Source: CAWAYR01 sp050250955
GTDB taxonomy: Bacteria; Acidobacteriota; Vicinamibacteria; Vicinamibacterales; UBA2999
Length of the DNA stretch: 64,000 bases
Assembly: GCA_050250955.1 (NCBI GenBank)
Contig: JBFWNR010000008.1
Span: 62,001-126,000 of the forward strand
Reading direction: 5' to 3'
The position numbers and the translations under genes were made by a program. Positions 19,628-27,219 of this stretch are shown one piece after another; position 1 is the stretch's first letter, and each line of letters starts with the position of its first letter. Below the pieces are notes generated by a model. That model was not told the DNA's origin, did not search any database, and was given only the letters and a program-made list of their open reading frames with translations.

Positions 19628-20611
19628 TCAGGCGGAGTGATACATGCGCCGGATGAGGCCGGTCGGATCGCGCCTGAGCGCAAGGTGCGGCTTGCGCATG
19701 AAGCGGGTCGCCCATATCGCCTCCATCTTGCCCGAGACATTGCTGGCCTCGACGGCGAGCAGCAGGAGTGGCCATACGATGTCGTCCTTCGAGCGCCGAC
19801 CGAGCACGTAGCCGGCGGCCCGGACACCGAGCGACCCGGCGTAGCGGGCCATGGCCGCCACCTGCCCGCTCATGCGTCTCACCTGGAAGCCCATGCCGCG
19901 CGGATACCCTGGATGGTGACCATAGCGGGCGTCGAGCAGCACCTCGCCGTAGCCGTACTGGCGGAACTGCCGCCGCAGTCCCTCGACGGTCGTGCGGTGG
20001 CGATGCAGGACCGCGGCGTCGGGGACGTGGCGGATCGCAAAGCCAGCCAGCTGGACGCGCCACGAGATGTCGACGTCGTCGGAGGTCACGAGCAACTCGT
20101 TGAAGCCCTCCACGGCGTCGAGCGCCCGCCGCCGATACGAGGCGTTGGCGGTGTAGAGATGCGGCAGGAACTCGCCGTCACCGCTGTGGAAGTTGACCAG
20201 GGACTGCATGCGTTCGGACAGCCGTTCGACCGCGCTCGAAGGGTCGACAGCGAACCCGACGATGTCGCCGCCGGCGCCGCCGACCGCAGCGTCGGCATAG
20301 ACGTCGACCAGCCGCTGCAGCCAGTGGGCGACCGGCGTGCAATCGGCGTCGGTCAGCGCCACCACCTCGGCTTGCGGCGTGGCGCGGATCCCGGCATTGC
20401 GCGCCGCGGCCGGGCCCGGCCGCGGCTCGTGGAGCAGGCGAACCGGGTACTCGCGCACCACGTCGGGCGTGGCGTCGGTCGAACCATTGTCGACGATGAC
20501 AATGTCAGGTGCGGGCCCGCGCATTTTCTGCGCCAGCAGGCTCTCGATGCAGGGGCGGATGGTCGACGCGCCGTTCAAGACCGGGACGACGACGGCGCTG
20601 GTCAGGGGCAT
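19628..20611 (-). CDS. Family 2 glycosyltransferase
   Basis: A 327-residue GT2 enzyme: AVVVPVLNGASTIRPCIESL, DIVIVDNGSTDATPDVV, AARNAGI, and the metal site ALTDADCTP. The acceptor-side motif DVDISWRVQLAGF is conserved. A hydrophobic helix near the C-terminus (DDIVWPLLLLAVEASNVSG) may anchor it to the inner membrane. Met 20611 is chosen because the GT2 fold starts within five residues; upstream Mets would add a non-homologous stretch. A minus-strand TACGAT (about 17 nt upstream) could be its -10. It is divergent from the secreted protein at 20713. Confidence 0.88.
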   Translation of the reverse strand: MPLTSAVVVPVLNGASTIRPCIESLLAQKMRGPAPDIVIVDNGSTDATPDVVREYPVRLLHEPRPGPAAARNAGIRATPQAEVVALTDADCTPVAHWLQRLVDVYADAAVGGAGGDIVGFAVDPSSAVERLSERMQSLVNFHSGDGEFLPHLYTANASYRRRALDAVEGFNELLVTSDDVDISWRVQLAGFAIRHVPDAAVLHRHRTTVEGLRRQFRQYGYGEVLLDARYGHHPGYPRGMGFQVRRMSGQVAAMARYAGSLGVRAAGYVLGRRSKDDIVWPLLLLAVEASNVSGKMEAIWATRFMRKPHLALRRDPTGLIRRMYHSA

Positions 20612-20700
20612 GTCGGCGTGGCCCCAGAATCGTAGCATCGCCGCTCGCGCTGCCGGCCACCACAAGAGCACGAGGTTGCGCGAAGAATCGGAGATCGACG

Positions 20701-20706
20701 TAAGAT
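20701..20706 (+). promoter_or_regulatory. -10-like TAAGAT next to a start codon
   Basis: TAAGAT ends 6 nt before ATG 20713. A weak TTGCGC lies at 20676-20681 but at 19-nt spacing. The geometry implies a leaderless transcript, as at the genes starting at 3112 and 8289. Confidence 0.35.
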
Positions 20707-20712
20707 CCGCGA

Positions 20713-22074
20713 ATGGCGCGCGGGGCGGCGTGGATACTGTTGAGCGTCCTGGCAATGACCGGACGATCGTTCTCTTCCGCCAACGCGGTGGACAGCCACG
20801 CCATGAGCCAGTGGCGTCCCGACCCGCGTTTCGACACTTGTTCGGCGGCGCACCACGACACGTTCGCGGTGATCGGCGTCGACGGTCGGCGGTATCCGAC
20901 GTGGCATCCGCCCGACAGCGTCGAGGACGGCGCGCCGTGCACCTTCGGCCACGAACACGGCCGGAATCCCGCCGGTTCGTCCCTGCGTGTCGCCGTCGAC
21001 GAACTTTACGGCGGGGTGCTGTTCGGCTATGCCAACGAGCAGCTCGACGCCTTCAACACGGCGCGGAAGATCGCCGACGGGCGCCGCCACGAGGATCACG
21101 TCGGCCATAAGATCGAGTGGGAAAACGACGTGGCCATGTTCGAGTCGACCACGGCCGGCGGGGCCAACGCCCGTCCGTTGCAGATCACCTGCGACTTCCT
21201 GATGAAGATCCATCAGGGCACGCACAGCCCGGATGCATTCACCAACAACCTGCACGAACTCCTCTACGCGGTGCAGTGCCGGGACCGCGCAGACGGCACC
21301 ATCGGCACCAAGCTCATCAGCTACACGGTCGTGCAGTTCGGAGTGCCGGGGACGTTCTCCGAGGGCTCGCCCGGCGCCGGGTTCCGCGAGATCGAGGCCG
21401 GACCGGCCGTGCCCAGCGGTTCGCCAACCGGCGGCGGCCTGCGCTCGATTCCCACCTTCGACCGGGCGACTTCCGCGATCCTGGTCGAACCCGGCACGAC
21501 CTCCCAGTACTCGCTCGGCCTCTACGAGGACTGGATCTCGGCCAATTACCTGCAGCGTTCCGGAAGTCGCAGCGCGCTCGCCTACTTCGATCCCCACTTC
21601 GCGGTCTTCATGCCGTCGCGGTTCTACTGGCCGGCCGGTGCCGCGACCGCCGGCATCGCCCGGCACGACGCCGACGCCGCCGCGGCGCTCGGCCGGTCGA
21701 TCGACCTGTGCTACATGGCGGTGGACGGTCGTCGCGCCGGTGGTGGCGAGTGCGACGACGTGCGGCGGCTGGGTCGGGTGGCCTTCGACGATCCGCGGTC
21801 GCCGTTCAACGGCGCCCAGCGCGAGTTCTATCTGAACCAGACGCGAATCGTCAATGCGGCCGGGCCGACCACGTGGTACACGGACCCGTTCGGTGGAAGG
21901 GCGAGCCCGCGGCCGTTTCCCGGCGGCATCCGCCAGTTCATCGCCGCGGTCGACAACCGCAAGCGCAGCGAACGCGGCACGATCGCGATGGGCGGCCGCG
22001 TCTATGCGTTCGAATCGCGGGCGCTCGGCAAGGATCGCCCCTACGGCGGGCGCGGCGTGCATGCCCCCAACTGA
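20713..22074 (+). CDS. Unassigned secreted His-rich protein
   Basis: A 453-residue protein I cannot assign to a family. It has a signal peptide (MARGAAWILLSVLAMTGRSF, cleavage before about residue 26). The mature N-terminal half is dense in possible metal ligands: AHHDTF (46-51), CTFGHEHG (76-83), HEDHVGHKIEWEND (126-139), KIHQGTHS (165-172) and NLHELLY. Cys43, Cys76, Cys160 and Cys189 could form disulfides. Later segments (YFDPHFAVFMPSRFY, NQTRIVNAAGPTTWYTDPFG) look like a beta-rich fold. A metal-dependent extracellular hydrolase or a glycan-binding protein are both possible. It sits inside the polysaccharide locus, between two glycosyltransferase operons. Confidence 0.7.
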   Translation: MARGAAWILLSVLAMTGRSFSSANAVDSHAMSQWRPDPRFDTCSAAHHDTFAVIGVDGRRYPTWHPPDSVEDGAPCTFGHEHGRNPAGSSLRVAVDELYGGVLFGYANEQLDAFNTARKIADGRRHEDHVGHKIEWENDVAMFESTTAGGANARPLQITCDFLMKIHQGTHSPDAFTNNLHELLYAVQCRDRADGTIGTKLISYTVVQFGVPGTFSEGSPGAGFREIEAGPAVPSGSPTGGGLRSIPTFDRATSAILVEPGTTSQYSLGLYEDWISANYLQRSGSRSALAYFDPHFAVFMPSRFYWPAGAATAGIARHDADAAAALGRSIDLCYMAVDGRRAGGGECDDVRRLGRVAFDDPRSPFNGAQREFYLNQTRIVNAAGPTTWYTDPFGGRASPRPFPGGIRQFIAAVDNRKRSERGTIAMGGRVYAFESRALGKDRPYGGRGVHAPN

Positions 22075-22086
22075 GATCCGGATCGT

Positions 22087-23766
22087 CTAGCCGCGCTGTG
22101 TCGCCGCGTGCCGGGTGTTCTCGGAGCGGGCCCAGCCGATGTGCTGCCAGCCCACGTTCAGCGCCGACTTGAGCGTGGACACGTCGGACATCAGCATCTT
22201 GAGGTAGGTGAGCGCCGGCCCCGGCCGCATCGCCCACTCGCGGAACGCCCGCTTCTGCCAGTACTCCAGTTCCTCGGCGCGCAGGTTCGGGTAGTCGAGA
22301 ACGGTGGACTCGTCCATGTCCACCTCCTCCCAGCGCGCGCCCTCGCGGAACCAGCCGTTCCTGGCCACCTCCTTGAAGAACGGCGTGCCCGGGTACGGCG
22401 CGGCGATGTGGAAGAGGGCGATGTCGAGCGGCAGCGACTTGGAGAAGGCGATGGTCTGCTTGATCGTCTCCACCGTCTCACCGGGCAGGCCGATGATGAA
22501 GTAGCCCCAGTTGCGGATCCCGGCCGCCCGCGACCAGGCCAGCGACAGCTTGGCGCGCTCGGGGTCGACGCCCTTCTTGGCGTGGGCGAGGATTTCCTTG
22601 TTGCCCGACTCGAGGCCCCACGAGATGAAGTGGCAGCCGGCCTTCGCCATCAGCTGCAGCATCTCCTGGTCGACGAAGTCGACGCGGCTGTTGCAGGTCC
22701 ACTTGATCTTGACGTTCTGGGCGAGCAACTCGTTGCAGAGGTCCACCACCTGGCCCTTGTTCACCGTGAACAGGTCCGCATACATGTGGACGTTGTGCAC
22801 GCCGAGGCGGCCGAGCTCCTTGATCTCCTCGACCAGCTTCTTGGCCGAGCGCATCCGCATCGTCGGCCCGTAGGAGACGTGCTTGATGCAGTAGGTGCAG
22901 CCGGCCGGGCAGCCGCGGCTGGTGACGATGAAGCAGAACGGCCCCTTGAGCAGGGGCATGCGGTACTTGTCGAGCGGCAGCAGGTCGTAGCGCGGCATCG
23001 GCAGGTCGTCGAGGTCGGCGATGAACGGCCGATCCGGATTGACCACCACCTCGCCGCGCTGGCGCCACACCAGCCCCTTCATGAAGCCGTAGTCCTTGTC
23101 GCCGATGCCGAACTTCCTGGCCTCGTAGGCGGCGTCGTGCTTCCTGAACAGCGTCTCGATGTTCTCCGGGCGCGAGAACTGGTTGCCTTCGAGGTGATCG
23201 ATGAGATCGCGCAGCGTCAGATCCGGCTCGCCGCGCAGGCCGAAATCGAGCGACGGGTACGGCCGCAGCGTCTCGCGCGGCATCGGCGTGATGTGGGTGC
23301 CGAAGGCCATGGTGACGGCGCCGACCGTCTTGGCCAGGAAGGTGCCGTAGAGATCGTTCTGCAGCGTCGGCGCGGTGAGCTGGGTGACGTAGTAGCGTGG
23401 CCGCTCCCTGCGGACGATGGCCTCGAACTCGGCCCACGTCATCCGCTCGGCCACGGCATCGATGACCCGCACGCTGTAGGTGGGCTGCAGCAGCGCCGCC
23501 ATCTGCGCCAGCGACACCTGCGGCCAGATCATGTTCTCGCGCGAGCGGCGTCCGACGCGGTGCTGCGAGCGGATCCAGATGGCGCCGTCGGGCGTCGGCG
23601 GGTTGACCAGCAGGACGTCGACCTGGCTCTTCTCGCCGCGGGCCGCGGCCGACTGCCGGGCCATCTCGTCGGTGTCCGGGTGCACCATCGGCAGCACGAT
23701 GGTGCGGGTCTTCTCGCCGACGTTGCGCGCCGTCTTCGGCGCCGGGGTTGCGGTGGGGTCGCTCAC
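22087..23766 (-). CDS. B12-binding-type class B radical SAM enzyme
   Basis: A 559-residue protein. The N-terminal domain (about 48-190) has the cobalamin-binding Rossmann pattern VDVLLVNPP ... VSLAQMAALLQ, without a clear DxHxxG, so base-off binding is uncertain. The radical SAM cluster is Cys286, Cys290, Cys293 (GCPAGCTYC), followed by the barrel elements MYADLFTVN, WGLESGN and YFIIGLPGET. Family members methylate or rearrange unactivated carbons (hopanoids, tetrapyrroles, antibiotics, glycans). Here it lies directly downstream of a polyprenyl-type glycosyltransferase (4-bp gap), so a lipid carrier or sugar substrate is a reasonable guess. Confidence 0.85.
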   Translation of the reverse strand: MSDPTATPAPKTARNVGEKTRTIVLPMVHPDTDEMARQSAAARGEKSQVDVLLVNPPTPDGAIWIRSQHRVGRRSRENMIWPQVSLAQMAALLQPTYSVRVIDAVAERMTWAEFEAIVRRERPRYYVTQLTAPTLQNDLYGTFLAKTVGAVTMAFGTHITPMPRETLRPYPSLDFGLRGEPDLTLRDLIDHLEGNQFSRPENIETLFRKHDAAYEARKFGIGDKDYGFMKGLVWRQRGEVVVNPDRPFIADLDDLPMPRYDLLPLDKYRMPLLKGPFCFIVTSRGCPAGCTYCIKHVSYGPTMRMRSAKKLVEEIKELGRLGVHNVHMYADLFTVNKGQVVDLCNELLAQNVKIKWTCNSRVDFVDQEMLQLMAKAGCHFISWGLESGNKEILAHAKKGVDPERAKLSLAWSRAAGIRNWGYFIIGLPGETVETIKQTIAFSKSLPLDIALFHIAAPYPGTPFFKEVARNGWFREGARWEEVDMDESTVLDYPNLRAEELEYWQKRAFREWAMRPGPALTYLKMLMSDVSTLKSALNVGWQHIGWARSENTRHAATQRG

Positions 23767-23770
23767 GGGA

Positions 23771-24958
23771 TCAAGCCTCTCGTCCGCCGGCGCGGCCGCT
23801 GAGTTCGGCGAGCACCGACATGATCAGCCACCAGAGTGCGAGCTGGAGGCCAACGAGAATCAGGAGCGCGCTGCCCGACAGATACAGCCACAGCCGTTCG
23901 ATCGGCCAGCCACGCAGGGACAGCGCCAAGCTTACTGCGGACACCACGACGCCCGCTACCAGCGAGGCCAGCCCGGCGGGCAGGAAGAGCCGCTCGATGG
24001 GCGTGCGGATCAGCGGCTGCGCGAACAGCCCCTGGCGGATCGGCCGGCGGTGGAAGAGCGAGACGAGGTAGTTGAAGGCGGCGCCGAGCGCGAACACGCT
24101 CACCCCCGCGACGCCGAACACCAGGGCGGCGAACACCCCGAAGACGCCGAGCGGGCCGAGCGACGCGGTGCCGCCGAGGCGGGCGCCGACCAGGGCGAGC
24201 GCCACGGCCAGGGCGATGGCGATGCCGGCCAGGCCGACGAGCCCGAGGATGCGCACCGGGTTGTAGGTGAGCGCCGTCCACACGATGGTGCTGAGGAAGC
24301 GCAGGCCGTCGCCGGCCACGCTCAGCTTCGACTCGCCCTGCCGTTCGCTGTAGGGAATCGGCCGCTCGACGACGCGAATCCGCTCGTGCACGGCGCGGGT
24401 GCTCATCACCGGCGTGAGGTTGAGCCCGTCGGGCAGCGGCGAGAGCAGCTCGAGCGTCGATTTCCTGAACACGCGCATGCCGCTGGCCGAGTCGGACACG
24501 GCCGCCCGGCCGATGATGGTCAGCAGGCGGGCGAAGAAGAGGTTGCCGATGCGCCGGATGAGCGGCATCTCGGTCTCGGCGCCGGCCAGGCGCGAGCCGA
24601 TCACCAGGTCGGCGCGGTCCTCGACGATCTCCCGCACCAGATTCGGGAACTGCTCCGGCGGATAGGTCGCGTCGCCGTCGAGGAACCCGACCAGTTCGTG
24701 CGAGGCGGCCGCGAAGCCGGTCTTGAGGGCGGCGCCGTAGCCGCGGTTCACCTGGTGGCGGATGAGCCGCACCTGCGGGAAGGCCGCAATCGCCTCGGCC
24801 GATCCGTCCCTGGAGCCGTCGTCGACGGCAATGACCTCGAGTTCCTGCACGCCGACGCGTTCGAGATCGGCCTTGAGGGCCAGACAGCGCCGCAACGTCT
24901 CGGCGATGGCGTCGCGCTCGTTGTAGACCGGGATGCAGATGGACAGGCCCTTGTGCAT
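23771..24958 (-). CDS. DPM/DPG-type family 2 glycosyltransferase with membrane domain
   Basis: A 395-residue protein. The GT2 domain (1-230) starts LSICIPVYNERDAIAETLRR and has VIAVDDGSRDGSAEAI and the metal motif FLDGDATYPPEQ, with NRGYGAALKTG, as in dolichyl-phosphate or polyprenyl-phosphate glycosyltransferases. The C-terminal part has about four membrane helices (ILGLVGLAGIAIALAVALAL, LGVFGVFAALVFGVAGVSVF and two more). It probably charges undecaprenyl phosphate with a monosaccharide used outside the membrane. Met 24958 precedes the fold directly. A sigma-54-like site lies 56-71 nt upstream. It leads a two-gene operon with the radical SAM gene. Confidence 0.88.
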   Translation of the reverse strand: MHKGLSICIPVYNERDAIAETLRRCLALKADLERVGVQELEVIAVDDGSRDGSAEAIAAFPQVRLIRHQVNRGYGAALKTGFAAASHELVGFLDGDATYPPEQFPNLVREIVEDRADLVIGSRLAGAETEMPLIRRIGNLFFARLLTIIGRAAVSDSASGMRVFRKSTLELLSPLPDGLNLTPVMSTRAVHERIRVVERPIPYSERQGESKLSVAGDGLRFLSTIVWTALTYNPVRILGLVGLAGIAIALAVALALVGARLGGTASLGPLGVFGVFAALVFGVAGVSVFALGAAFNYLVSLFHRRPIRQGLFAQPLIRTPIERLFLPAGLASLVAGVVVSAVSLALSLRGWPIERLWLYLSGSALLILVGLQLALWWLIMSVLAELSGRAGGREA

Positions 24959-25207
24959 AGAGGAAACAGAGGGCGAACTGGCGGCGTATGCGATCATGAC
25001 GGTGGGCCGAGGCTGCAAAGCCTGTACCTTGGCAAAGGACAGCCACCAACCACACCACTATCGGGCGAGTATCGTCGAGTTGTGCACGAAAGATCACCGC
25101 CATTGTTGCTGTTCCGGCGGCTCTTCTCGCGGTCAATCGACACAAATGTCCGCTGAGAGCCAGACTAGTGGCCGGTCTTGGGCAGATGCGCGCTGAGGGA
25201 CCGACCC
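24959..25207. other. 249-bp intergenic region upstream of the GT2/radical SAM operon
   Basis: The region lies between two minus-strand genes. It contains the sigma-54-like element at 25014-25029 but no coding frame of note and no clear intrinsic terminator for the upstream operon. Its A+T content is visibly higher than that of the flanking genes. Confidence 0.5.
25014..25029 (-). promoter_or_regulatory. Probable sigma-54 -24/-12 promoter
   Basis: On the minus strand AGGTACAGGCTTTGCA matches TGGCACGNNNNTTGCW at 9 of 12 positions, with exact GG-N10-GC spacing and a perfect TTGCA. It resembles the stronger site at 48084-48099 (shared GGTACAG, then TTGC). Predicted start near 25003, about 45 nt before the GT2 ATG. 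Confidence 0.4.
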
Positions 25208-26440
25208 CTAGAAGCCCGGGACTTCCCGCACCCCGGTCTGGCCGGATCCGCTCCCGCATCCGACGCCATCGAGCGCGCTCAGGACCGCCGAGCGCACCGC
25301 CGAGACGTCGTAGCGGGCCAGCACGAGCGCGCGGGCGTTGCGGGCCAGCGACGCCGCCAGCGCATCGTCGGCGAGGACCCGCACCACCGCGTCGGCGAAC
25401 GCGTCGGGGTGATCGGCGACCCACAGGTGCTCCCCGGAGACCGCCTGGATGCCCTCGCAGCCGACCGACGTGGTGACGACCGGCAGCCCCCGCGCCATGG
25501 CGTCGAGGATCTTCACGCGCATGCCGCTGCCGGCACGCATCGGCACGACCAGGGCGCGGCTCTCCTGCACGAACGGATCGATGTCGGGCACCCAGCCGGC
25601 CAGGCGCACGCCGGGCGCCCGGCGGCACTCGTCGACGAGCGGGCTGTCGTCGCGGCCGACCGACGTCAACGTGGCGTCGGGCCGGGCCGCGCGCACCCGC
25701 GGCCAGCCGTCGCGGACGAAGCTCGCCAGCGCGTCGGCGTTCGGCGGCCAGTGCAGCCCGCCGAGGAACAGCAGGCGGGGGGCGGTGGTGAGGGTGGCGA
25801 TCGGCGTCGCGCCGACCGCGTCCACCGCGATCGGCACCTCGACGAAGGGCCCGCGGCCGCCCGACAGCTCGGCCAGGACCCGGCGGTCGACGTCGCTGAC
25901 GACGAACACCAGCCGGCTGCGCCGGCAGACCTCGGCTTCGTAGCGCCTCACCCGTCGCCACTCCACCGCCGCGGCCGTTCGCGTCACAGGGTCGGACCGC
26001 GTCGCGGCGAACCGCTGCAGGATGGCGAACTCGACGTTGTGCGCGTCGTAGGCGATCGGCGCGTCGAGCCGGGTCGCGTACTCGGCCATGCTCAGGTGGT
26101 CGCAGTAGACGAGATCCGGCCGCCACGTCGCCACCTCGTCGCGCAACGCCCCGAACACCGCGGCATCGAAGTGCCGGCCGACCGTGTAGGGCGCGCCGGC
26201 GAGGCTGCGCACGGCGTACCACGCCTCGCGGGCCGTGCTGCGCGGCACCAGGTGCAGCGTCGTCGGCACGCCGAGCCCCTCGAGCGCGGCCCGATGGGCC
26301 CGTTGGGCCTCGTCGCGGATGAACGCGTGCAGCCGCACGTCGTGCCGGCCGGCCAGCATGCGCAGCGTGTTGAAGGTCTTGATGCGGCCGCCGGAGTCGA
26401 GCGGAAACGGCACCGTCTCGGTGATGAAGAGCACCCGCAT
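25208..26440 (-). CDS. Family 4 glycosyltransferase
   Basis: A 410-residue GT-B enzyme. It starts MRVLFITETVPFPLDSGGRI, the N-terminal donor-side fold, and carries the second-domain signatures RLLFLGGLHWPPNADAL and the C-terminal nucleotide-sugar site VVPMRAGSGMRVKILDAMAR, in which the usual second Glu is Asp. The RIKTFN start places it with the PEP-CTERM/XrtA-type or Stp1/HpnJ-like GT4 proteins. It should transfer a sugar to the lipid-linked oligosaccharide on the cytoplasmic face. Met 26440 is chosen from homology. It is the last gene of a minus-strand operon reading from 31345. Confidence 0.88.
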   Translation of the reverse strand: MRVLFITETVPFPLDSGGRIKTFNTLRMLAGRHDVRLHAFIRDEAQRAHRAALEGLGVPTTLHLVPRSTAREAWYAVRSLAGAPYTVGRHFDAAVFGALRDEVATWRPDLVYCDHLSMAEYATRLDAPIAYDAHNVEFAILQRFAATRSDPVTRTAAAVEWRRVRRYEAEVCRRSRLVFVVSDVDRRVLAELSGGRGPFVEVPIAVDAVGATPIATLTTAPRLLFLGGLHWPPNADALASFVRDGWPRVRAARPDATLTSVGRDDSPLVDECRRAPGVRLAGWVPDIDPFVQESRALVVPMRAGSGMRVKILDAMARGLPVVTTSVGCEGIQAVSGEHLWVADHPDAFADAVVRVLADDALAASLARNARALVLARYDVSAVRSAVLSALDGVGCGSGSGQTGVREVPGF

Positions 26441-26456
26441 TCGCGCCGGTCCTCTC

Positions 26457-27212
26457 TCACGCCCCGCCGAGGTCGTCCATCCCGCCGAAGTAGATCGGGA
26501 CGGCCGGCCGCGGCGGCGGGTTGGTGCGCAGGTCGCGGATGACGCGCGCGGGAGCGCCGACCGCCAGGGCATGGGGCGGGACGTCGCCGGTCACGACCGC
26601 TCCGGCGCCGATGACGGCGTGCTTCCCGACCGTGACCCCGTCGAGCACGATGGCGCCGGCGCCGATCCACGCGCCGTCCTCGATCCGGATACCCACCGCG
26701 GTGATGCCCTGATCCATGATCGGCCGCTCGGGGTCGCTCATCACGTGGTTGACGGCCAGCACCTGGACGCGCGGCCCGAACAGCACGCGGTCGCCGATGG
26801 TGATGCCGCCCTGGGCCCGCATCAGCGTCTCCTCGCCGAGGAAGGTGTGGCGGCCGATGCGAATGCCGGCGTGAGGGATGTTGCGGAAGTTGAAGACGTG
26901 CAGCCGGCAGCCGCTCATCAGCCACGACTCGTCGCCGATGCTGATGCCGCCGCGTCCGCCGTGCAGGTAGACGCCGTGGTCGAGATAGACCCTGGCGCCG
27001 AGCGTGATGTCCTCGGGCCGCACCAGCCGCACGTGGTCCTCGATGGCCGGCACGCCGCGCGACCGCAGGAACAGCTTGTAGCTCACGCCGCGCAGGCCGA
27101 TGCCCACCAGGCTCGGCACCCAGCCGAACAGCCCCTGCAGCGTTTCACCCGCCACGTAATGCCACGGGCTGCGGCTGCGCTGCTTCAGGTAGAAGCCGAG
27201 CTCGCGGATCAC
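26457..27212 (-). CDS. Left-handed beta-helix acyltransferase
   Basis: A 251-residue hexapeptide-repeat acyltransferase. Repeats run from about residue 65 (ITLGARVYLDHGVYLHGGRG, ISIGDESWLMSGC) to about 225 (IGAGAIVLDGVTVGKHAVIG). The loop with VLAVNHVMSDPERPI carries the His usually used for catalysis in maltose/galactoside-type acetyltransferases. It most likely O-acetylates a polysaccharide sugar using acetyl-CoA. The N-terminal 55 residues are basic and hydrophobic and may contact the membrane. It lies 7 bp after the membrane protein gene and 16 bp before a GT4 gene. Confidence 0.85.
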   Translation of the reverse strand: MIRELGFYLKQRSRSPWHYVAGETLQGLFGWVPSLVGIGLRGVSYKLFLRSRGVPAIEDHVRLVRPEDITLGARVYLDHGVYLHGGRGGISIGDESWLMSGCRLHVFNFRNIPHAGIRIGRHTFLGEETLMRAQGGITIGDRVLFGPRVQVLAVNHVMSDPERPIMDQGITAVGIRIEDGAWIGAGAIVLDGVTVGKHAVIGAGAVVTGDVPPHALAVGAPARVIRDLRTNPPPRPAVPIYFGGMDDLGGA

Positions 27213-27219
27213 GGCCGGG

